A stretch of 64,000 nt of DNA from an uncultured Prevotellaceae bacterium (GCA_946415365.1 CAMKSE010000019.1:1-64000); one strand, 5' to 3'. Shown: positions 15,330 to 25,625, counted from the first letter of the stretch. The notes: generated by a model not told the origin, from the letters alone. Made by a program: numbers and translations.

Positions 15330-16190
15330 TTACTTACTGCTTCCGACAATCTTCGAGATATCCATCATCATGCCGCCGTTGCCTGACATAATCTGCGGCA
15401 TCTTGCCGTCCCACTTCTCGATCATATCCTCCTGCACGATCATCGGCGAGAGCGAAGCAGCAATAGTACGGTTATAATAAGCTTCTGCGTCGGCCTTGAT
15501 CTTCATGGCCTTCGCATTACCCTCAGCCTTGGCCACGGCAATTTTCGCATTGGCCTCAGCCTCCTTCACCTCGTTTTCAGCCTTCAGGGCACTCTGGATG
15601 GCAGTGTTCTTGGCATCGATCATCGAGAGCAGCGACGATGGCGGCGTGATCTTGCTGGTGAACTCCTCCACGAGGAATCCCTCACTCATCAGCGACTTCT
15701 CCAGACGGGCCCTCACATCGCGCTCGAAGTTGGCACGGTTCGACATCAGCGAATCAGAGGTGTACTGGTTGGCACAGGTACGATAAGCCTCATAGATACA
15801 AGTACGGATATAACCCTCTTCCAGTTCCTTCACGCCCACACGATACTTTGTAAAAATGTCGCAGGCTTTGTCGGGGTTGATGCGATAGGCAATCGTTGGA
15901 TCCATCTCGAAGAGCGAAGCATCCTTGGCGTTCACAGAGAACGTCTCGTATTGCTTACGCTGGGTGAACGTGGGATAGGTAAACACGTTGGTGGTGATGG
16001 GATTATAGAAGACCCAGCCCTTGCACGTGCCTTCCACGCCACCATAGTCCTGCTCATTGATAGACCACTTGTGGAAACGGATACCCACCTCACCTGAGTC
16101 AACGACGGTGCAACAGGTCGAGAACAAAATAAACACCAGAGCAATGCAACCTCCGACAATTGCCAAAATCCGATAATGCTGTTTCATCAT
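15330..16190 (-). CDS. SPFH/prohibitin-family membrane protein
   Basis: 286 residues. One N-terminal transmembrane segment (about residues 8-28) is followed by an SPFH domain (VVDSGEVGIRFHKW onward), then a long Ala/Glu/Lys-rich coiled coil (about 205-250), as in prohibitins and stomatins. Such proteins form large membrane-bound oligomers that organise membrane domains and proteases. The frame extends upstream to 16334, but a -7 box at 16220-16228 lies in that part, so ATG 16190 (or 16187) is chosen. It leads the menB-menC-menE genes, possibly only through shared transcription. Confidence 0.82.
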   Translation of the reverse strand: MMKQHYRILAIVGGCIALVFILFSTCCTVVDSGEVGIRFHKWSINEQDYGGVEGTCKGWVFYNPITTNVFTYPTFTQRKQYETFSVNAKDASLFEMDPTIAYRINPDKACDIFTKYRVGVKELEEGYIRTCIYEAYRTCANQYTSDSLMSNRANFERDVRARLEKSLMSEGFLVEEFTSKITPPSSLLSMIDAKNTAIQSALKAENEVKEAEANAKIAVAKAEGNAKAMKIKADAEAYYNRTIAASLSPMIVQEDMIEKWDGKMPQIMSGNGGMMMDISKIVGSSK

Positions 16191-16219
16191 GCTTATAAGT
16201 TTAATGATTAGTTTGAATT

Positions 16220-16228
16220 GCAAAGGTA
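16220..16228 (-). promoter_or_regulatory. -7 box of the SPFH-menBCE operon
   Basis: TACCTTTGC on the minus strand about 30 nt before the SPFH gene start. It is divergent from the nucleoside kinase promoter 34 bp away. Confidence 0.75.
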
Positions 16229-16261
16229 CGATAAAAATTTGGATAATCAAAAACTTTTGCT

Positions 16262-16270
16262 TAATTTTGC
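16262..16270 (+). promoter_or_regulatory. -7 box of the nucleoside kinase gene
   Basis: TAATTTTGC with TTTG at 16238-16241 as -33 element (20-nt spacing). It lies inside the longest open frame, which supports ATG 16309 as start. Confidence 0.65.
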
Positions 16271-16308
16271 AGCAGAAATGTACCAGACACCTCAAAAACA
16301 TTATTAAT

Positions 16309-18030
<1,722 letters not shown>

Positions 18031-18060
18031 GTGTACCTGGCGAAGAAGACAGATAATGAC

Positions 18061-18678
18061 TTACTGTATTGTCACATTCAAAGCCTTTTCCAATTCAGAA
18101 AGATCGTCGGCATGTTTCTTTCTTATGATTTCCATCCTAAGTGCATCCACCAGTTCTCTTGCCTGACAGCCTTTCTGATAGACCTTTTTGGCATGGCCAT
18201 ACAAGTCTGTCAGTTTCGCATTGCCATTATTCCCTTTCAGTGACTTTGGAATGGTGGTGAGGTTCAGATAACGGCAGATCCCCTCCATATCACTGAGCAA
18301 CCAGTCCTCGATACTACTTCTGATACCCAGTTGGATAAACTCCTGAATGCCCATGCGCTTTACGGTCTTGCGGAGTATGTCCCAGTTGATCATAAGTGGA
18401 CTCCTGACTTCAAACACATCCGTATCGTATGAACAGCAAATCGTCTGTATCTGATACCCTTTCTTCTTGGCCTCGGGCAAATATTCATTCTGAAGTTTGG
18501 CGATGAGTTTGCTAGTGTAGCGTGTGACGCCCCGTAGATTGCATATCCTGTAGGGACGCAGTTCTGTCTTACTGACAGTCCTGTAGTAATCTATGAGTGC
18601 CTTGAACAATACTTCGTCGGTATCCCCTTCCACGAATATCACGACTTGTAACGCCCTTGTTTCCTTCTGTTTTGCCAT
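18061..18678 (-). CDS. Toprim-like protein, partner of ATPase
   Basis: 205 residues. FVEGDTDEVLF (Glu 17) near the N-terminus, SYDTDVFE (Asp 85, Asp 87) in the middle and IEDWLLSD (about 123-130) have the spacing of a small Toprim domain as in OLD-type nucleases and in DUF4276/DUF4435 or RloB-like proteins. I cannot decide between these families. It starts 3 nt after the ATPase stop codon, so the two are translationally coupled. An ATPase plus separate Toprim protein recalls PARIS and other anti-phage modules; a defence role is inference. Confidence 0.6.
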   Translation of the reverse strand: MAKQKETRALQVVIFVEGDTDEVLFKALIDYYRTVSKTELRPYRICNLRGVTRYTSKLIAKLQNEYLPEAKKKGYQIQTICCSYDTDVFEVRSPLMINWDILRKTVKRMGIQEFIQLGIRSSIEDWLLSDMEGICRYLNLTTIPKSLKGNNGNAKLTDLYGHAKKVYQKGCQARELVDALRMEIIRKKHADDLSELEKALNVTIQ

Positions 18679-18681
18679 AGA

Positions 18682-19914
18682 TTACTGCAGAATGAAGAAT
18701 TGGTCTATCTTTTCGTGCTCGCTCTCCATGTCGAGCATGAATTCGAACATAAACTCACCTATGGTCAGTTCCATATCGCCGGCATATTTATAAAGGTATC
18801 TTAGCTTCGTCGGATTAATCTGCGCAAAGTGGGCCAGGCCATCGTTCTGGGGCAATCCGAAGTACATCTGTTCTGGTTGCAGAAAACGCATCAGATAAGG
18901 TGAGTGGCTTGTCAGCAAGATTTTCGTGTCTGAGGCATAATTTCGTAGGGTCAACAGCAGGTTCTCTATCATACGGGGATGCACCGAGTTCTCAGGTTCT
19001 TCCAACATAATCATCGGGATGTTCTGTTTCCTTGCTGCTATGCAGAGGGTAAACAGGAAGATGATGCGTTTACTACCGCTCGACAGTTGGAGGATGCTCG
19101 TCGGCTGAGTGCAGAACTTCTCCCTAATTCTGATGTCATAGATTCTCCTTTGACCATCAGGGAGTGCTATGACTTCTGGTGTAAACTCGGTAATGTTGGG
19201 TATAAGTTGCAGGAGTCCGTCTTTCAAGATGGCATAGTTGTCATCATCGGTGGATTTCAATTGGTAGAGGTACTCGCTCAGCGTCATGCCGCCGAACATC
19301 CCGATACCTTTTCCGCCTCCGGCAGAGAAATAAGACTCCGGATTATCGAGTGTTTCAAGATTGGGAATCCTGATGCTGCATATTTGTGTAGCGACAGGAT
19401 AGAGGAACATCGTAATTGAACCCGCAATTGATGACAAAGCCAGTTGGTAAGAAGTAACTACAAACGGCTTGTTGCATCTTCCTGTTGCTGACGGTACTAT
19501 CAGACATTCGTCTGCCGACTGGCGGTTGATCATCTGACGGAATCGCTGGTCTGAAGGCCGTTTTATCTTCAGACTCTCAGAAAGAATTTTACCATCCGCA
19601 TCCCCTTTTGCCCACGCAAAGCGGTATTCATAGACGAACAGGTGTTCCTCACCGTTTAAGTCTATGCTACCCGTCACCTCAAACAAAAAGTCTTTTCCTT
19701 GCATAGATACATTGATGGGCAGCCACCTGCTTCGCATCATCAGCCTGCGCTCTGCTTCTTCGGCATCGAGAAACCTGATGCCGAACTCAATAGCATGGAG
19801 CACATTGCTCTTGCCATAGCCGTTAGGGGCGATAAGGGCGTTCATCTCTCCAATCTTCAAACAAGCATGCTCTATATTGGCTATGCCGTCAATCGAAAAA
19901 CCGTCTATCCTCAT
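18682..19914 (-). CDS. AAA/OLD-type ATPase (AAA_15/21-like)
   Basis: 410 residues, an SMC/ABC-like ATPase without transmembrane parts. Walker A APNGYGKSN (residues 29-37), ABC signature LSSGSKR (277-283), Walker B MIMLEEPEN (301-309) and the switch His in LTSHSP (337) are all present, so it should be active. It lacks a fused Toprim domain, which is instead encoded by the next gene. It has its own promoter inside a marked inverted repeat. Related ATPase/nuclease pairs often abort phage infection, but this one is not a recognised named system. Confidence 0.75.
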   Translation of the reverse strand: MRIDGFSIDGIANIEHACLKIGEMNALIAPNGYGKSNVLHAIEFGIRFLDAEEAERRLMMRSRWLPINVSMQGKDFLFEVTGSIDLNGEEHLFVYEYRFAWAKGDADGKILSESLKIKRPSDQRFRQMINRQSADECLIVPSATGRCNKPFVVTSYQLALSSIAGSITMFLYPVATQICSIRIPNLETLDNPESYFSAGGGKGIGMFGGMTLSEYLYQLKSTDDDNYAILKDGLLQLIPNITEFTPEVIALPDGQRRIYDIRIREKFCTQPTSILQLSSGSKRIIFLFTLCIAARKQNIPMIMLEEPENSVHPRMIENLLLTLRNYASDTKILLTSHSPYLMRFLQPEQMYFGLPQNDGLAHFAQINPTKLRYLYKYAGDMELTIGEFMFEFMLDMESEHEKIDQFFILQ

Positions 19915-19930
19915 AACTCAAGTTACAATA

Positions 19931-19990
19931 TTTGCGTGAGTTTGTATAAAAACCGCTGCAAATATACAAATAAAATACAACTCATGCAAA
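19931..19990. promoter_or_regulatory. Inverted repeat bracketing the ATPase/Toprim promoter
   Basis: TTTGCGTGAGTTTGTAT (19931-19947) and ATACAACTCATGCAAA (19975-19990) are near-perfect inverted copies. The -7 box lies between them, so one arm covers the spacer and the other the 5' leader. Confidence 0.65.
19958..19966 (-). promoter_or_regulatory. -7 box of the ATPase/Toprim module
   Basis: TATATTTGC on the minus strand, 43 nt before the ATPase ATG, with TTTG about 20 nt upstream. Confidence 0.65.
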
Positions 19991-20092
19991 TATTTTTGCG
20001 TAAGATGTATCGCATTTTGGATTTTTTTAGTTTTATTTTCGTGCTTTTCGGGCTGTTTGAGTTTCAAGCCTGCAAACTCAGCGGCGATTCTC

Positions 20093-21595
20093 TTACCAAC
20101 CTAACACCCAATGACTGTCAGAGCAGCGTCCGATGAGTTCGGCATCGCGGATGGGGTCGAGCTGGCGCATCAGGGGATTACGGCGGGAGGTGTCGACAGG
20201 CTGGCCGTCAGTATCATGACTGTTGAACTCGAGGATGGTTGCCGTCTTGGCACCGTCATCAATCCTTCCCCAGCCGTATGGAGGGATGTTCTCTAACGTG
20301 CAGTTCAGCAGTACGCACTCTGCATGGGGATAGTTCTTCCCTTTGTTGTCAGGCAGCCGGCCTATCTCCGCATAGTTGCTGAGTCCCTTGAAATGGCAGT
20401 CGACAAACACGTTGCCGTGATTCTCTTCCGTATTGCGAATCCACATGAAGGCTCCATAGCTGGTGATGGTGCAATGGTTGAAGAACGACGGTCCTCGTCC
20501 TAAGATGGTATCTCCACCGCCGTCTATGCGGCAGTTCATCCAGTAGCAGCTACCGTTGGCCTGCAGCGCATCACCGTCGCCGATGATGTGGACATTCTCA
20601 AAGAAATTGCGTTCCCCGTTCACCAACAGACCTTCTGCCTGTCCCTTGCAATCGGTCTTCAGCGTCAGGTTGCGAAGGGTCAGGTCACTGCAATTGTCGG
20701 CGGCAAAGGCAGCACGACGAGAAGGGAACGTACCCTTCACTTCATTGGTCTTGATGTCGGCAGGATGTGGGTTGAACACCTCGTTGTTGGGGTAATGGAT
20801 CAGGACGCCCTCGCGACTTTCGCCCTCGATGGTGACAAACCGCTTGTTACGGAAATACACCAGTTCCTCGTAGTTGCCGTTCTTCACCAGCACGCGATAG
20901 CCGTCTTGAGCAGAGGCGACAGAATCGGGTATGAAGTCGAGTGCCCCCTGAACGGTAGAGAAGTCGCCTTTGCCGTCGGCCGAGACCGTCAGCAGCCGCT
21001 GGTCGCTGTCGGGCGCCTTTTCCTTCGTGCGGAACGTCCAGCCCCTTTTCCCCTTGATGCCGTCGAATCCCTCGACCACCCCCTTGTCGATCGTGACGTA
21101 ATAGTCGTGGCCATACTCCAGCATGTTGTGATGCAGATAGATGGTCAGTTGACGGCCGTGGACGATGATGGGATAGAAATGGAAACCATCGGAAAATCCG
21201 CCGATGATATCGAGCTGATAGCGACCCGTATCCCACGTATTCACGCCAGAGGGTGTGCCTGCTTTGGTGTTGCGGTTGGTGATGACCTGCGACTTATAAA
21301 CATAAGGTACGGGCGTATATTGTGCCGCAGGATTGTTCGGCTGACCTTCTGTAGGTCCTGCAGGAATACTCATGTCCAGACGGTCGACCTGCTTGCCTGT
21401 CTTCTGGTCATAAACAGAGATAAAGCCTCGTTGTCCGATGGTGGCATCAGCACTCATCGTCATCGTCAGGTGAGTGTCAACATTCACATCCGTCGCACCG
21501 TTCTCAGGAAACAGTCTGGCAACCGTGTTCTGTGCTTGGGAAAGACATACCGTGTTGGCCAATATGCCCATCGTCATCAACCATTTTTTCATCAT
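20093..21595 (-). CDS. Pectinesterase, CE8, secreted
   Basis: About 500 residues with signal peptide (MMKKWLMTMGILANTVCLSQA). An Ig-like N-terminal domain (about 25-200) precedes a right-handed beta-helix pectin methylesterase domain beginning at VSADGKGDFSTVQGAL. The active-site region is modified: the usual QDTL appears as DGDALQ and the DFIFG motif as GDTILG; the aspartates are kept. It de-esterifies homogalacturonan. The frame continues upstream through the tRNA gene, so the start must be one of the ATGs at 21604, 21595 or 21592; 21595 or 21592 gives the best signal peptide. It stands alone, without a pectin locus. Confidence 0.82.
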   Translation of the reverse strand: MMKKWLMTMGILANTVCLSQAQNTVARLFPENGATDVNVDTHLTMTMSADATIGQRGFISVYDQKTGKQVDRLDMSIPAGPTEGQPNNPAAQYTPVPYVYKSQVITNRNTKAGTPSGVNTWDTGRYQLDIIGGFSDGFHFYPIIVHGRQLTIYLHHNMLEYGHDYYVTIDKGVVEGFDGIKGKRGWTFRTKEKAPDSDQRLLTVSADGKGDFSTVQGALDFIPDSVASAQDGYRVLVKNGNYEELVYFRNKRFVTIEGESREGVLIHYPNNEVFNPHPADIKTNEVKGTFPSRRAAFAADNCSDLTLRNLTLKTDCKGQAEGLLVNGERNFFENVHIIGDGDALQANGSCYWMNCRIDGGGDTILGRGPSFFNHCTITSYGAFMWIRNTEENHGNVFVDCHFKGLSNYAEIGRLPDNKGKNYPHAECVLLNCTLENIPPYGWGRIDDGAKTATILEFNSHDTDGQPVDTSRRNPLMRQLDPIRDAELIGRCSDSHWVLGW

Positions 21596-21610
21596 TGCAT
21601 GCATTATAGA

Positions 21611-21642
21611 AACAAAAAGCAGTTGCGAAAAATCGTAACTGC
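21611..21642 (-). terminator. Terminator after tRNA-Met
   Basis: Hairpin with arms GCAGTT/AACTGC plus an inner CGA/TCG, followed by TTTTTG on the minus strand, 25 nt past the tRNA 3' end. Confidence 0.75.
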
Positions 21643-21666
21643 CTGAACCTTTAACTAACTCTTCTG

Positions 21667-21740
21667 TAGCGGGAGCCGGGATTGAACCGGCGACCTCATG
21701 ATTATGAATCATGCGCTCTAACCAGCTGAGCTATCCCGCC
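21667..21740 (-). tRNA. tRNA-Met (CAT anticodon)
   Basis: A 74-nt cloverleaf: acceptor GGCGGGA/TCCCGCT, D arm GCTCAGCTGGTTAGAGC, anticodon arm CATGA-TTCATAA-TCATG with anticodon CAT, T arm GCCGG-TTCAATC-CCGGC. CCA is not encoded. The acceptor begins with a G-U pair and the anticodon stem lacks the three G-C pairs of initiator tRNA, so it is elongator Met or the Ile2 (lysidine) type. Confidence 0.93.
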
Positions 21741-21759
21741 ATCATCTTGTTAAGCGGGT

Positions 21760-21768
21760 GCAAAGGTA
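21760..21768 (-). promoter_or_regulatory. -7 box of tRNA-Met
   Basis: TACCTTTGC on the minus strand, 19 nt upstream of the tRNA 5' end. Confidence 0.75.
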
Positions 21769-21831
21769 GACATATTTTTCGAATTCACAAAATTTTTCTG
21801 GAAAAATATTTTTATATTCGAGATTTTTGTG

Positions 21832-21840
21832 TAATTTTGT
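21832..21840 (+). promoter_or_regulatory. -7 box of the START-like gene
   Basis: TAATTTTGT on the plus strand, 44 nt before the ATG. It departs from the consensus only at the last base. Confidence 0.5.
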
Positions 21841-21884
21841 GGCGATAATTGTTCTAACCAATAGCAAATACTAACCCTGAGCGT

Positions 21885-22286
21885 ATGGGAAAGCAACGAA
21901 TTGACATCGAATATCCCCTGACCACGAAGTCTCCAAACATCGTGTGGGAACAGATTAGCAGTGCCCACGGCCTGGAACGTTGGATAGCCGACCACGTGGA
22001 GGAGGACAACGGAGAGTTCACCTTCACATGGGGTGAGCCCTGGACAGAGCAGGACGTGCGTAAGGCGCAATTAATAGAATATGTGAAGTATGACCATATC
22101 CGCTTGAAATGGGATTACGACGACGAGGATGACGACAGTTACTGGGAGATGCGCATCGAGAAGAGTGAACTGACGAATCATCTGAACCTGCTGATCACGG
22201 ACTTCGCTGAGGACGACGACGCCGACGGACTGAGGATTCTCTGGGAAAGTAACCTCGACAGACTGCACAGGGCGAGCGGTCTGTGA
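21885..22286 (+). CDS. START-like domain protein
   Basis: 133 residues, acidic, without signal peptide or membrane segments. The N-terminal RIDIEYPLTTKSPNIVWEQISSAHGLERWIADHV pattern and the later hydrophobic strands match the START-like/AHSA1-type proteins conserved in Bacteroidales. These small helix-grip proteins bind hydrophobic ligands or partner proteins; no function is known here. The next gene, a lipopolysaccharide permease, has its own promoter, so an operon is not implied. Confidence 0.75.
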   Translation: MGKQRIDIEYPLTTKSPNIVWEQISSAHGLERWIADHVEEDNGEFTFTWGEPWTEQDVRKAQLIEYVKYDHIRLKWDYDDEDDDSYWEMRIEKSELTNHLNLLITDFAEDDDADGLRILWESNLDRLHRASGL

Positions 22287-22294
22287 CGAATGAA

Positions 22295-22321
22295 AAATCT
22301 GTGAAATCAGCAAAATCTGTG
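22295..22321. repeat. 9-bp x3 AAATCTGTG array
   Basis: Units AAATCTGTG, AAATCAGCA, AAATCTGTG in the gap before the LptF/G gene. The same word occurs on the minus strand at 45534-45560. Confidence 0.7.
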
Positions 22322-22373
22322 GTAAAAAAACAAAATACAACGTGTAATTGGGCGTAATCTGAGTATTTTGCAG

Positions 22374-22382
22374 TAACTTTGC
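22374..22382 (+). promoter_or_regulatory. -7 box of the LptF/G gene
   Basis: TAACTTTGC ends only 9 nt before the ATG at 22392. Transcription would start a few nt before the start codon, giving a nearly leaderless mRNA. Confidence 0.65.
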
Positions 22383-22391
22383 ACGCTGATT

Positions 22392-24296
22392 ATGTTCCGC
22401 ATCAGGAAATTAGACATATTTGTCACCAAGCAGTTCATGCTGCTGTTCGTGGGAACGTTCTTCATCTGCCAGTTTGTGCTGATGATGCAGTTCCTATGGC
22501 GATACGTGGACGAACTGATAGGAAAGGGATTGTCGCTGGAGGTGATGGCCCAGTTCTTCTGGTACATGGGGCTGATGCTGATGCCGCAGGCCTTCCCGCT
22601 GGCCATCCTGCTGTCGTCGCTCATCACGTTCGGAAACCTTGGCGAGAGCAGTGAGCTGACGGCCATCAAGGCGGCAGGCATCTCGCTGATGCAGACGTTC
22701 CGACCGCTCATCTTCATCGTATTGCTCATCTCGCTGACATCATACTATTTCCAGGACGTCGTAGGCCCCAGGGCAAACCTATCGTTCTACCAGCTGCTGC
22801 TTTCCGTGAAGCACAAGAGTCCGGAGCTGGAGATTCCAGAGGGTATCTTCTACGACGGTCTGCCAGGCTCGAACATCTACGTGCAGAAAAAGAATCTGGA
22901 GACGGGCATGCTCTACGGCATCATGATCTACCGTCAGACGGGCAGCTACGAGGACCAGGCCATCATCCTGGCCGACTCGGGCATGATGCAGACGACGGAG
23001 GAGAAGAAACACCTGCTGCTGACACTCTACAGCGGAGAATGGTTTGAAAACATGCGCTCGCAGGACCTGGCCAACAGCGCCAACATCCCCTACCGTCGTG
23101 AGACATTCTCGACGAAGCGCATCGTGCTCGACTTCGACAGCGGTCTGAACCTGGCTGACATGGCCGACGTGTCGGGTGATGCCAGGGCGAAGAGCCTGAG
23201 TAAAATCCTGCACGACATGGACTCTATCAAGGAGAACAACGACAGCATAGGCTACTCGTTCTATCTCGACGCGAAGAGATACAACCTCAGACTGCCGACA
23301 ATCAGCAAGGAAGACTCACTGAAGATCATGAACGAGCTGGCGGCAGGGAACATCAACTCCGACACGCTCTACGAACGGCAATCGACCACAGGCCGTCAGG
23401 AGGCTCTGAAGAACGCCTTGTCCAGCGTCCAGTCGATGAAGATGGACATGGAGATCAAGGCCGACTACGCCAAAAGCCTGCACCGATACTACCGCCACCA
23501 CCAGCTGGAGGCCATCAAGAAGTTCACGCTCGCACTGTCGTGTCTGATATTCTTCTTTATCGGAGCCCCGCTGGGAGCCATCATCAGGAAGGGTGGCCTC
23601 GGAGTGCCCGTGATCATCAGCGTGCTAGTGTTCATCGTGTATTACATCTTCGACAATACGGGCTTCAGGATGGCCAGAGAAGGACAATGGACCGTGTGGT
23701 TTGGAATGACCATCTCCACCGTGGCGCTGACACCCGTGGCGGCATTCTTCACGTACAAAGCCAACAAGGACTCCGTGGTGTTCAACATCGACCTCTACAA
23801 GAGCCTCGCCATGCGAATGCTCGGCCTGCGCACCAAGCGACACATCTTCCGCAAAGAGGTAATCATCGAAGACCCACGCTACGAGGAAGACGCAACACTG
23901 CTGGCTGAAATCAATACGCAGATCGCAGACTACAGCGAGCACCACAAACTGTTGCACTGGCCCAACCCCATCAACGTGTTCTTCCACGCAGGCGACGACC
24001 AGGAGATAGAGGCTATCAGCGAGCGTCTGGAGGAGACCATCGAGGATCTGGGCTATACGAGAGACAGGCTGATACTGACAGAGCTGAACCACTACCCCAT
24101 CTTGGCCACACACGCTCACACCAGACCGTTCCGCAAGAAATGGATGAACGTGGTGACGGGCCTGCTGCTACCCGTAGGTGTATTCTTCTACATCAGGATG
24201 CTGCGCTTCAGACTGCGGCTGCGCAAGGACCTGCGCACCATCCGACACACCAGCGAGAAGGTGATTCCAAGGGCCAAAGAACTGGCAAACACATAA
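22392..24296 (+). CDS. LptF/LptG-family lipopolysaccharide export permease
   Basis: 634 residues of the YjgP/YjgQ family, which moves lipopolysaccharide from the inner membrane to the Lpt bridge. There are transmembrane segments near residues 14-36, 55-80 and 102-122, a periplasmic beta-rich part, and a second membrane set near 375-460. The C-terminal ~170 residues beyond the usual permease end with a further hydrophobic segment (TGLLLPVGVFFYIRML); I regard this longer form as the Bacteroidetes type. It is a single-gene unit before ribBA. LptF versus LptG cannot be decided. Confidence 0.85.
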   Translation: MFRIRKLDIFVTKQFMLLFVGTFFICQFVLMMQFLWRYVDELIGKGLSLEVMAQFFWYMGLMLMPQAFPLAILLSSLITFGNLGESSELTAIKAAGISLMQTFRPLIFIVLLISLTSYYFQDVVGPRANLSFYQLLLSVKHKSPELEIPEGIFYDGLPGSNIYVQKKNLETGMLYGIMIYRQTGSYEDQAIILADSGMMQTTEEKKHLLLTLYSGEWFENMRSQDLANSANIPYRRETFSTKRIVLDFDSGLNLADMADVSGDARAKSLSKILHDMDSIKENNDSIGYSFYLDAKRYNLRLPTISKEDSLKIMNELAAGNINSDTLYERQSTTGRQEALKNALSSVQSMKMDMEIKADYAKSLHRYYRHHQLEAIKKFTLALSCLIFFFIGAPLGAIIRKGGLGVPVIISVLVFIVYYIFDNTGFRMAREGQWTVWFGMTISTVALTPVAAFFTYKANKDSVVFNIDLYKSLAMRMLGLRTKRHIFRKEVIIEDPRYEEDATLLAEINTQIADYSEHHKLLHWPNPINVFFHAGDDQEIEAISERLEETIEDLGYTRDRLILTELNHYPILATHAHTRPFRKKWMNVVTGLLLPVGVFFYIRMLRFRLRLRKDLRTIRHTSEKVIPRAKELANT

Positions 24297-24298
24297 GA

Positions 24299-24336
24299 CA
24301 AGCCATATATTATAAATCAAGCCATATATTATAAAT
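24299..24336. repeat. Perfect 19-bp tandem duplication
   Basis: CAAGCCATATATTATAAAT is present twice, back to back and without mismatch, between the LptF/G stop and ribBA. Confidence 0.9.
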
Positions 24337-24348
24337 AAGGTGTAAGAT

Positions 24349-25563
24349 ATGACAGAGGAAATGAAACTGAACACGATAGAGGAAGCCGTTGAGGACTTCA
24401 AGAGAGGCGAGTTCGTGATCGTGGTGGACGATGAAGACCGCGAGAACGAGGGTGACCTGATCATCGCCGCTGAGAAGATAACGGCTGAGAAAGTGAACTT
24501 CATGCTGAAGCATGCCCGTGGCGTGCTCTGCGCTCCCATCACCCTCAACCGCTGCAAGGAGCTGGACCTGCCGCATCAGGTGCAGGACAACACATCGGTA
24601 CTGGGCACACCATTCACTGTGACCGTGGATAAGCTGGAGGGCTGCACGACGGGCGTGAGTGCCCACGACAGGGCTGAGACCATCAAGGCTCTGGCCGACC
24701 CGTCATCGAAGCCAGAAACCTTCGGACGACCAGGACACATCTGTCCGTTATATGCCCAGGACAACGGTGTGCTCAGGCGCAGCGGTCATACGGAGGCAGC
24801 CATCGACCTCTGCCACATGGCAGGCCTCTACCCTGCAGGTGCGCTGATGGAGATCATGAACGAAGACGGTACGATGGCCCGTCTGCCAGAACTGATGGCG
24901 TTCGCAAAGCAGTGGAACCTGAAAATCATCAGCATCAAGGACATGATTGCCTACAGGCTCAGGAAAGAGTCGCTCATCGAGGTGGGCGAGGAAGTGGACA
25001 TGCCCACCGACTACGGTCATTTCCGACTGGTGCCCTTCCGTCAGAAGAGCACAGGACTGGAGCATCTGGCACTCATCAAGGGCGAGTGGAAGGAGGACGA
25101 GCCTGTGCTGGTGAGGGTTCACTCATCGTGCATGACGGGCGACATACTCGGTTCGAAACGCTGCGACTGTGGCGAACAGCTACACAAGGCCATGCAGACC
25201 ATCGAGAAGGAAGGCAAGGGTGTGGTGATCTATATGCAGCAGGAAGGCCGGGGAATAGGTCTGATGAACAAGATCGCAGCCTATAAACTGCAGGAAGAGG
25301 GCCTCGATACGGTTGACGCCAACGTCCATCTGGGTTTCAAGCCCGACGAGCGCGACTACGGCTGTGGCGCGCAGATGCTGCGCCATCTGGGTATTCACAA
25401 GATGCGCCTGCTGACCAACAACCCTGTGAAACGAGTCGGTCTGGAGGCCTATGGGCTGGAAATCATCGAGAATGTACCTATCGAGGTGACACCCAACCCT
25501 TATAACCTGCGCTATCTGGAGACAAAAAAGAACCGTATGGGGCATACGCTCCACTTGAAGTGA
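24349..25563 (+). CDS. ribBA: Riboflavin biosynthesis protein RibBA
   Basis: 404 residues, bifunctional. The N-terminal half is 3,4-dihydroxy-2-butanone-4-phosphate synthase ([13 protein letters not shown] near residues 25-37; [12 protein letters not shown] near 144-155). The C-terminal half is GTP cyclohydrolase II ([24 protein letters not shown], with the three zinc cysteines, and [13 protein letters not shown]). Together they supply both precursors of riboflavin. No FMN riboswitch is visible in the 52-bp leader; the gap holds only the 19-bp duplication. Confidence 0.95.
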   Translation: MTEEMKLNTIEEAVEDFKRGEFVIVVDDEDRENEGDLIIAAEKITAEKVNFMLKHARGVLCAPITLNRCKELDLPHQVQDNTSVLGTPFTVTVDKLEGCTTGVSAHDRAETIKALADPSSKPETFGRPGHICPLYAQDNGVLRRSGHTEAAIDLCHMAGLYPAGALMEIMNEDGTMARLPELMAFAKQWNLKIISIKDMIAYRLRKESLIEVGEEVDMPTDYGHFRLVPFRQKSTGLEHLALIKGEWKEDEPVLVRVHSSCMTGDILGSKRCDCGEQLHKAMQTIEKEGKGVVIYMQQEGRGIGLMNKIAAYKLQEEGLDTVDANVHLGFKPDERDYGCGAQMLRHLGIHKMRLLTNNPVKRVGLEAYGLEIIENVPIEVTPNPYNLRYLETKKNRMGHTLHLK

Positions 25564-25578
25564 AAAAATGCAGCGTCT

Positions 25579-25614
25579 TTAACTCCTTTTAACTACTTTA
25601 ACTCCGTTAACTCC
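25579..25614. repeat. 9-10 bp x4 TTAACTCC array
   Basis: Units begin with TTAACTCC (or TTAACTAC) at 25579, 25589, 25598 and 25607. The array ends 12 bp before the -7 box of the aminotransferase gene. Confidence 0.8.
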
Positions 25615-25625
25615 CCAAAAACTTG

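Noticed and set aside
18061..19914. Transposon or integrase-borne island around the ATPase/Toprim pair
   Set aside because: No transposase, integrase or flanking direct repeats were found; tRNA-Met is 1.75 kb away with an intact pectinesterase gene between.
20588..21646. A 352-residue open frame on the plus strand
   Set aside because: It is antisense to the pectinesterase gene and its terminator region; no motif or promoter.
24297..24348. FMN riboswitch before ribBA
   Set aside because: The gap is only 52 bp and mostly a 19-bp duplication; the conserved RFN-element segments are absent.
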